A DNA stretch of 64,000 bases from Polynucleobacter acidiphobus (GTDB lineage Bacteria; Pseudomonadota; Gammaproteobacteria; Burkholderiales; Burkholderiaceae), in assembly GCF_003065385.1 (NCBI RefSeq), contig NZ_CP023277.1, forward strand, positions 1,576,829 through 1,640,828, in the 5' to 3' direction. Below the pieces are notes generated by a model that saw nothing but the letters and a program-made list of their open reading frames with translations, did no database searches and had not been told where the DNA came from. Made by a program: the position numbers and the translations under genes. Below are positions 59,456 through 64,000 of this stretch, one piece after another. Position 1 is the stretch's first letter. Each line of letters opens with the position of its first letter.

Positions 59456-60370
59456 CTAGGATCCCTTCATTTGTTTAACCGCAATCTGCGTATAAGCCAT
59501 TTTGAGCAACTGACACCTCACACCACTTTTCTCACCCTTGATAATCATTTTTCCCAAGATATGATCATGTTCGGTCTTTTGACCTGAAATTAAATCCCTC
59601 AACATCGAAGCAGTAAATAGTGAGCCCACTTTCGTCAGCATCTCAATTGCTTTGCTTCTGGGCACCTCTCCGATGGCATGACCAGCAGCTTTAGCAATTG
59701 AGCAGCATTCTTCATACATCGCTAACGTTAATTCTTTGCCGTAGGGAGTTGAAACAATTTCACCCACCGAACCACGACACAATGTTGTCATGCCAGCTAA
59801 GGTGGCTAGGAAAACCCATTTATCCCATAACACTTGCTCAATGTTTTCGCTGTAAGCACTATCGAAATCTGCCATTTTACAAAGCGCAATAAATTCTTTA
59901 GTCAAGGCTTCATGATCTGGAGCCCGTGGCCCCACGGTCAACATATTCAGATCGGTCAATTGCTTGACAGCACCTTTATCTGTGATCATGGCCGCAATAT
60001 GCGCCACACCGCCCATGACTCTGGCTTTACCGAATTGTTGATCCAGAGCCTCCATATGAGAAAGCCCATTTAAAAATGGTAGTAATACTCCTTGGGTGCT
60101 TGCTTTGGTTAGCGACTTTAACGATTCATCCAAATCAAATGCTTTAGGCGCCAAAATGATCAAATCATAGATTGGTTCCAGCTGACCAGCTGTCACCGCT
60201 TTGGGATGAACTGTAAAACTACCTTTAGGGGTTTCAATGGTCAGCCCGTGCGCCTGAATTAACTGATGGCGTTTATCTCGAAGTAAAAAAGTAATGTCTG
60301 CGCCAGCATTGATTAACTTAGCTCCAAAGAAGCCACCAATGCCACCAGCACCAACAATTAATATCTTCAT
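59456..60370 (-). CDS. panE: 2-dehydropantoate 2-reductase (ketopantoate reductase)
   Basis: 304 aa. NADP-binding MKILIVGAGGIGGFFGAKLI, then a VLWDKWVFLATLAGMTTLCRG stretch (59846-59784) with the catalytic Lys of this family, and SKAIEMLTKVGSLFTASML. Reduces ketopantoate to pantoate for CoA synthesis; paralogues with other 2-keto substrates exist, so an accessory role is possible. Confidence 0.85.
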   Translation of the reverse strand: MKILIVGAGGIGGFFGAKLINAGADITFLLRDKRHQLIQAHGLTIETPKGSFTVHPKAVTAGQLEPIYDLIILAPKAFDLDESLKSLTKASTQGVLLPFLNGLSHMEALDQQFGKARVMGGVAHIAAMITDKGAVKQLTDLNMLTVGPRAPDHEALTKEFIALCKMADFDSAYSENIEQVLWDKWVFLATLAGMTTLCRGSVGEIVSTPYGKELTLAMYEECCSIAKAAGHAIGEVPRSKAIEMLTKVGSLFTASMLRDLISGQKTEHDHILGKMIIKGEKSGVRCQLLKMAYTQIAVKQMKGS

Positions 60371-60437
60371 TGTGTAACCTTGTCTTAAAAAATTTATTTA
60401 CCTAATTCAGTAAAGATTTTGTAAGCAAGAGCTTATT

Positions 60438-60953
60438 CTACCTTACTGCTACTAGGTCTGCCGAGCCGATATACTCCTTGAACTGCTTACACCATATCAG
60501 TACGCTGTTGACATCCTCAGGGTTTTGGGTCTTAAGGAGATAGAAAGCGGCTCCGTTAGGTTTTTTGATACGGCTGATCTCAATTTGCTGGGCACTGAAC
60601 TCATCGTTATCTTTGATAGCGGGCTTACTGCTAATGTAGATATGATAGTCTGGACCAGGGCTGGATCTAAAGTCTTCGCCAGATTGTAAAAATAGTTGAT
60701 TGCCAACTTTGACTAAGGTCCACTCGCCAGAAGAGTTGTGTATCAAATCTTGGCCCTTGGCATTTTTATCAATCTGCCCTCGTTTAAGGATCTCACCTTC
60801 TACTTTTTGATTACTCTCAAAGCGTGACTTGATATCTTGTGCGTGACCACGGATCGCGTCAAGAAGCTGAGCGCTTGCTGATATTGGGAGCAGAAGTGAA
60901 ATAACGAGTAGCAAAAAACCAATTTTATTCATGAAGAATTTAATAGTTGTCAT
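60438..60953 (-). CDS. Exported DM13-domain protein
   Basis: 171 aa. Signal peptide ending SASA, then a DM13 domain: SSPGPDYHIYISS (about 94-106) and the terminal VLIWCKQFKEYIGSADL with a single Cys. DM13 has been proposed to act in redox or electron transfer. ATG 60932 is an alternative start; neither has a strong ribosome site. Confidence 0.75.
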   Translation of the reverse strand: MTTIKFFMNKIGFLLLVISLLLPISASAQLLDAIRGHAQDIKSRFESNQKVEGEILKRGQIDKNAKGQDLIHNSSGEWTLVKVGNQLFLQSGEDFRSSPGPDYHIYISSKPAIKDNDEFSAQQIEISRIKKPNGAAFYLLKTQNPEDVNSVLIWCKQFKEYIGSADLVAVR

Positions 60954-60986
60954 GTAATTGGTATCAATATAGATCTTTTAGATAAA

Positions 60987-61003
60987 TGTCGTTTAAAACG
61001 TCA
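60987..61003. repeat. Palindrome-like repeat TGTCGTTTAAAACGTCA (copy 2 of 3)
   Basis: One base different from the copy at 59344. Lies in the 70 bp between the DM13 gene and the membrane protein gene. Confidence 0.55.
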
Positions 61004-61023
61004 GTTTTTATATAGGGATTTGA

Positions 61024-61407
61024 CTAATTTTCAACAACATCAAATACCTTACCTCGAATTATCCGGAAGATTAGATACAAAGTTATCAGATGTAGCACCG
61101 CCACAAGTAAATTGCTAATCACCACAGGATTTGTAAAGCTGCCCACTGTAAACGGCGTCGTTAATTTATAGAGTACTTGAACTAGTAACAATGGCGCTAC
61201 CAGTAATGGCAGTGGCCTGAACAAAAGTAGAATTGAGACTAAGAGTATTGCTCCATAAACCGACAGGAGAATTCCTCTAGCCGGACTGTAAGATCCATAA
61301 ACACTTGAAATCCGAGGTAAATCCCACATAAGACCCATACAGACTGGTATTAAAACCAACACATTGACCAGCAGGGAAATTAAAATCATCCTCTTCACAA
61401 ATTCCAC
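61024..61407 (-). CDS. Four-helix membrane protein of unknown function
   Basis: 127 aa with four hydrophobic helices and short loops (SYSPARGILLSVYGAILL; FTVGSFTNPVVISNLLVAVL). No family recognised. Just outside the interrupted tRNA. Confidence 0.6.
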   Translation of the reverse strand: MEFVKRMILISLLVNVLVLIPVCMGLMWDLPRISSVYGSYSPARGILLSVYGAILLVSILLLFRPLPLLVAPLLLVQVLYKLTTPFTVGSFTNPVVISNLLVAVLHLITLYLIFRIIRGKVFDVVEN

Positions 61408-61513
61408 TCCTTTATGGGTAGATGATAAAGGGAGTCCCTAGCCACAACGGTTTGAGCCGTCAGACAGAGTCAGCCACAGCCGGCACATTCACACAGCACC
61501 ACAGTCAATTTGC

Positions 61514-61519
61514 TACAAT
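61514..61519 (+). promoter_or_regulatory. -10 element of the interrupted tRNA gene
   Basis: TACAAT ten bases upstream of the tRNA 5' end is a good -10. The -35 is weak. The remaining 100 bp back to the membrane protein gene hold nothing else I can name. Confidence 0.45.
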
Positions 61520-61528
61520 TCTTAGTTC

Positions 61529-61567
61529 GGCGAATTAGCTCAGCTGGTTAGAGCGACGGAATCATAA
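61529..61567 (+). tRNA. 5' half of tRNA-Met (CAT), interrupted in the anticodon loop
   Basis: GGCGAAT acceptor strand, TA, D-arm GCTC...GAGC, G, anticodon stem ACGGA and loop ATCATAA with CAT at 61563-61565. This is an elongator tRNA-Met 5' half. The expected 3' anticodon strand TCCGT is replaced by CGATG and no proper T-arm or acceptor follows. A tyrosine recombinase starts 205 bp downstream, so this looks like an integration junction. Confidence 0.8.
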
Positions 61568-61772
61568 CGATGATTTTGAGTAATGAAACAGTTTTACAAC
61601 ATTGGTTTAAGCATACGCTCACTGTGTTGTTCGATTCGCACCACTCAACACGGCTCTCACTAATTTAAAACATATTTGCAGTAGCGTTCGCAGAACATCG
61701 TGTGAGATTTTGACAACGACGTAGCGGTTAATCGTCGCAGAAAATTTCTAACGACAGCACACTACGCTGTGT
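61568..61772 (+). other. Junction region between tRNA half and integrase
   Basis: 205 bp without a gene. Contains CTGTGTTG/CAACACGG (61622-61653), an imperfect hairpin whose loop includes GTTCGATTCGCACCA, similar to a tRNA T-loop plus CCA end, and smaller repeats CGACG/CGTCG and ACAGC/GCTGT that could be recombinase arm sites. No promoter or ribosome site is convincing. Confidence 0.5.
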
Positions 61773-62984
61773 ATGAATGACCTTCGGTTTATTTTCACCA
61801 CAACCACCGAAAAAATACCCTCATCCCTAAAACTCTTTGACGGCAAACTCACTGTCTATAAGCGTTCGCAGTCCGCGCAATGGCAATGTCGTTTTAAGCT
61901 TAGTAATGGCAAATGGCACAGTGCGAGCTGTGCGACTACTGATTTAAATGCAGCACAACAACAAGCAGTGGTGCTGTATGAGACTGTTAAACTCAAAGTG
62001 GATGCGGGTTTAGCGATTCACACGAAAACATTTGGACAGATTGCACGTGAAGAAATTACACGCTTAGCACGAGTAGCGACGACCCGACAGAGTGAGCGCA
62101 AATACAAAGACTATTTGTTTATATACGAAAAATACCTCATTCCGTTTTTTGGCAGCTACGCAGTCGCTGATATTAATGATGAAGTAGTTGCCGAGTTCAG
62201 TGCGTGGCGTTTAGCTGAGATGGGAAAAGATGCAAAAGCAATTACAAAGAAACATCACGCAATGGCATTTAATCGAATTGTGCAGATTGCACGTGAGCGT
62301 GGGTATGTGTCTGCAAATAAAGTCATTCCCCAATTAGACATTAGTGGCGCAAAGAGCGAACCACGTCCTGCGTTTAGCAGTGAAGAGATAACACAACTCT
62401 ATGCCTATATGCCACTGTGGCAAAAAGATGTAATTCACAAAGACTCAGAAGCAGCACGTATTTTATGCACTGCATATGTAAAGTTTTTAGTCAATACGGG
62501 TGTGCGCCACAGCACCGAATCGATGCCACTGCGGTGGAAGCACTTACAGTGGCACTATATCGGTAGTAAGCGTTATCTGCGAATATGGGTGAGCGGCAAA
62601 ACAGGCGCACGTTATCTAATTGCAAAACACGAAGTCATTAGCGTATTAGAAGAGCTACTTAAGTGGCAACAATTACCGTATCGCACCTTAGATGAAATCA
62701 TTAAAGCAAAGTTAGATAGACGTATCTTCACGCTTCCTACCGGCGAGATGCCGCACCTACTCGAAAATATCTTTCGACACTTAATGATTAAAAGCGGATT
62801 ACAAAAGAATGCTGCGGGACAGAATCGAACCTTATACAGCTTACGGCATACCTATGCAACGGAAGCGTTAGCAAAAGGAATTGATATCCACACATTAGCG
62901 AAACAAATGGGAACGAGTGTGGTGATGATTGAAAAACACTACAGCAAACTAACGGCAATGATGAGTGCGGAGCGATTGGCTTAA
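61773..62984 (+). CDS. Tyrosine-type site-specific recombinase (integrase)
   Basis: 403 aa. N-terminal Arm-like segment (about 1-70), SAM-like core-binding domain (about 80-190), and catalytic domain with Arg in NTGVRHSTE, YSLRHTYATEAL (Tyr replaces the usual first His of HxxR), and nucleophile Tyr in EKHYSKL. Points away from the tRNA half. No clear ribosome site. Confidence 0.9.
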   Translation: MNDLRFIFTTTTEKIPSSLKLFDGKLTVYKRSQSAQWQCRFKLSNGKWHSASCATTDLNAAQQQAVVLYETVKLKVDAGLAIHTKTFGQIAREEITRLARVATTRQSERKYKDYLFIYEKYLIPFFGSYAVADINDEVVAEFSAWRLAEMGKDAKAITKKHHAMAFNRIVQIARERGYVSANKVIPQLDISGAKSEPRPAFSSEEITQLYAYMPLWQKDVIHKDSEAARILCTAYVKFLVNTGVRHSTESMPLRWKHLQWHYIGSKRYLRIWVSGKTGARYLIAKHEVISVLEELLKWQQLPYRTLDEIIKAKLDRRIFTLPTGEMPHLLENIFRHLMIKSGLQKNAAGQNRTLYSLRHTYATEALAKGIDIHTLAKQMGTSVVMIEKHYSKLTAMMSAERLA

Positions 62985-62985
62985 A

Positions 62986-63003
62986 TGTCGTTTTGAAACG
63001 ACT
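62986..63003. repeat. Palindrome TGTCGTTTTGAAACGACT (copy 3 of 3), just after the integrase
   Basis: 7-bp arms GTCGTTT/AAACGAC around TG, directly after the integrase stop and followed by TTTTC. Could be a weak terminator or the same operator-like repeat as at 59344 and 60987. Confidence 0.55.
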
Positions 63004-63009
63004 TTTCAT

Positions 63010-63387
63010 TCACTTACTGCGACCCAAGTTGGGGGGGGGGGGGGAATTTAAAACCGTATCCGCATATTGCGTAAAACCCGAAATCACTTTAATTAATTTA
63101 TCGGTGGGCTCGATGTATTTCACTCGCGCATCCACATCATCACTGCGATGTTTAATCCACTCCTCTTTTAATAGTCGTTTGTAATGATGCCGAATGGCAG
63201 TGTAGCTATGCGGCAAGGAGGAGAATAAAGACTTTACTGTATAAGTTTGATTTGTTTTATATGCAATAACTATCTGCAATAGTAAGTCATATGCTACCAA
63301 TGAATTAGCAATGGGCAATAACTTCTTATCACAACCTCGTAATAAAAAAAGCTTCGAAATAATTTCAGTTTCTTTATCCACAAACAA
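63010..63387 (-). CDS. Winged-helix (MarR-like) DNA-binding protein, tentative
   Basis: Up to 125 aa. A helix-turn-helix-like stretch SLPHSYTAIRHHYKRLLKEE and a wing-like WIKHRSDDVDARVKYIEPTD fit small winged-helix regulators. The TTG start (63387) is uncertain; GTG 63381 is an alternative. Near the C-terminus a 14-base C tract (G on plus strand) encodes PPPP; shifts there change only the last few residues. Confidence 0.5.
   Translation of the reverse strand: MFVDKETEIISKLFLLRGCDKKLLPIANSLVAYDLLLQIVIAYKTNQTYTVKSLFSSLPHSYTAIRHHYKRLLKEEWIKHRSDDVDARVKYIEPTDKLIKVISGFTQYADTVLNSPPPPNLGRSK
63031..63044. repeat. G14 homopolymer
   Basis: Fourteen consecutive G on the plus strand inside the tail of the winged-helix-like gene. 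Highly unusual for this otherwise moderate-GC genome; a mutational hot spot and possible sequencing trouble point. Confidence 0.95.
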
Positions 63388-63522
63388 TTCATTTTTTTAT
63401 AAGTTTTATAACTATATGTTCAGTTATAAACATAAGCAACTAAACAAACATTTAAATTAAACATTTGTTTTTGCTGTTTGTTCATTTGTAAATTTAATTA
63501 CAAAAAGCAACAATACATTGCT

Positions 63523-63684
63523 ATGGATAGCAATGAATACACAGAAAAAGAGCTTTTGTATTACAAAACTCGCTTTCTTCAAAAAATTAGCAAAAGCTTA
63601 AAACTGACCAATGCTCTATTAGCATTCTTCGCAGTTTTGTATCTTTGCCAATTAGTATTTCCACTCTTTGTTAGTAGTAATTAA
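63523..63684 (+). CDS. Small single-helix membrane protein
   Basis: 53 aa from ATG 63523; the upstream in-frame part (from 63478) is unlikely. Charged start MDSNEYTEKELLYYKTRF then one membrane helix LTNALLAFFAVLYLCQLVF. The preceding 135 bp are very AT-rich with no other feature. AT-rich like the Wzz-like gene that begins 1 bp later. Confidence 0.5.
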   Translation: MDSNEYTEKELLYYKTRFLQKISKSLKLTNALLAFFAVLYLCQLVFPLFVSSN

Positions 63685-63685
63685 T

Positions 63686-64000
63686 ATGCAAACACAAGAT
63701 ACACAAGCAAATCAAGCTGAAGAAATCAGTATTGAAGATATCGCTAATTTTATTAAGGAAGAGTTTTGGAAAATTTCTATTTCAGGTTTATTAGGAATAC
63801 TCTTGTCTCTGATATTGGGTTTTATTACAGCACAGTATCAAGCAAAATTAATTTATACAAATTACAGCGGCATTGACATACCGAGATTAAAGACTTTACA
63901 AGCATCGCTACCAAAACTATATGAAGAAGTTGAAAGGAATAATTCTCAAAATGATTTTTTAAAAAGTGAGAAAGTTTGGGAAACATCTGTTAAACCAAAC
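63686..64000 (+). CDS. Wzz-like polysaccharide chain-length determinant (3'-truncated by window)
   Basis: First 105 residues only. Charged N-terminus, ISIEDIANFIKEEFWKISIS (matches Wzz N-terminal domain), membrane helix GLLGILLSLILGFITAQY, then the start of the periplasmic region. Wzz proteins set O-antigen or capsule length. The AT-rich base use and position suggest the front of a surface-polysaccharide cluster. Confidence 0.7.
   Translation, partial: MQTQDTQANQAEEISIEDIANFIKEEFWKISISGLLGILLSLILGFITAQYQAKLIYTNYSGIDIPRLKTLQASLPKLYEEVERNNSQNDFLKSEKVWETSVKPN

Larger units (their letters stand above)
61568..64000 (+). mobile_element. Left end of an integrative element or island (continues past the window)
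   Basis: Begins at the cut tRNA-Met, then integrase, regulator-like gene, a small membrane protein and a Wzz-like gene, with rising AT content from about 63.4 kb. The other end is not in the window, so size and nature (prophage, genomic island) are unknown. Confidence 0.5.

Noticed and set aside
61529..61772. Group I intron in the tRNA anticodon loop
   Set aside because: Such introns exist in bacterial tRNAs, but I see no proper 3' exon (T-arm and acceptor) and no clear P/Q/R/S core. An integration junction fits the adjacent integrase better.

Overview
This window is a stretch of a betaproteobacterial chromosome. The gene set and order (secDF, waaA-purB, pgk-pyk-purCEK-sua5, sucCD, recX-recA, the split pntAA/pntAB/pntB transhydrogenase) fit Burkholderiales. 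The moderate GC content, small genome-style packing and protein flavour make a Polynucleobacter-like freshwater organism my best guess. No rRNA gene, intact tRNA gene or CRISPR array is visible.

Layout. 1-12 kb is core: the 3' part of secD, secF, Kdo transferase, adenylosuccinate lyase, a GST, mnmA, the pnt operon, and groES-groEL with a CIRCE operator. 12.2-16.2 kb is a regulatory locus: a catalytically degenerate EAL protein, a BvgA-type response regulator and a BvgS-type hybrid kinase, preceded by an inverted heptad repeat resembling a BvgA site. 16.3-25.8 kb holds HU, PBP4, and a long minus-strand operon from pgk to sua5. 25.9-31.2 kb holds ilvE, waaF, a BepA-like protease, moaC and a type IV pilin whose leader can fold over its own ribosome binding site. 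31.3-36 kb holds terC, sucCD and recAX with a LexA box. 36-45 kb holds a chalcone-isomerase-like/DUF3833/DUF2878 trio, a large sodium:solute symporter with its DUF4212 partner, a DnaQ-like exonuclease and a cNMP/CBS/DUF294 protein.

45-57 kb is more variable. It contains a glycosyltransferase-HAD phosphatase fusion, OxyR with a divergent FAD reductase, several lipoproteins and small membrane or cysteine-rich proteins, a likely small RNA, a ferredoxin-NADP reductase, an Old Yellow Enzyme, an orphan ModA-like protein, PagP and an outer-membrane barrel. From about 57.6 kb the DNA becomes accessory: an exported hydrolase, a toxin-antitoxin pair whose toxin carries an apparent one-base deletion, and a ketopantoate reductase. 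Then comes a tRNA-Met gene cut in its anticodon loop, followed at once by a tyrosine recombinase, a winged-helix-like regulator with a 14-base G tract, and the start of a Wzz-like chain-length protein. The last is probably the edge of a surface-polysaccharide island that continues beyond the window.

The most interesting items are the bvgR/bvgA/bvgS-like regulatory locus with its putative autoregulatory site, the bisected tRNA-Met at an island edge, the GT-HAD fusion, the structured pilin leader, the candidate sRNA at 52.6 kb, and the frameshifted toxin.
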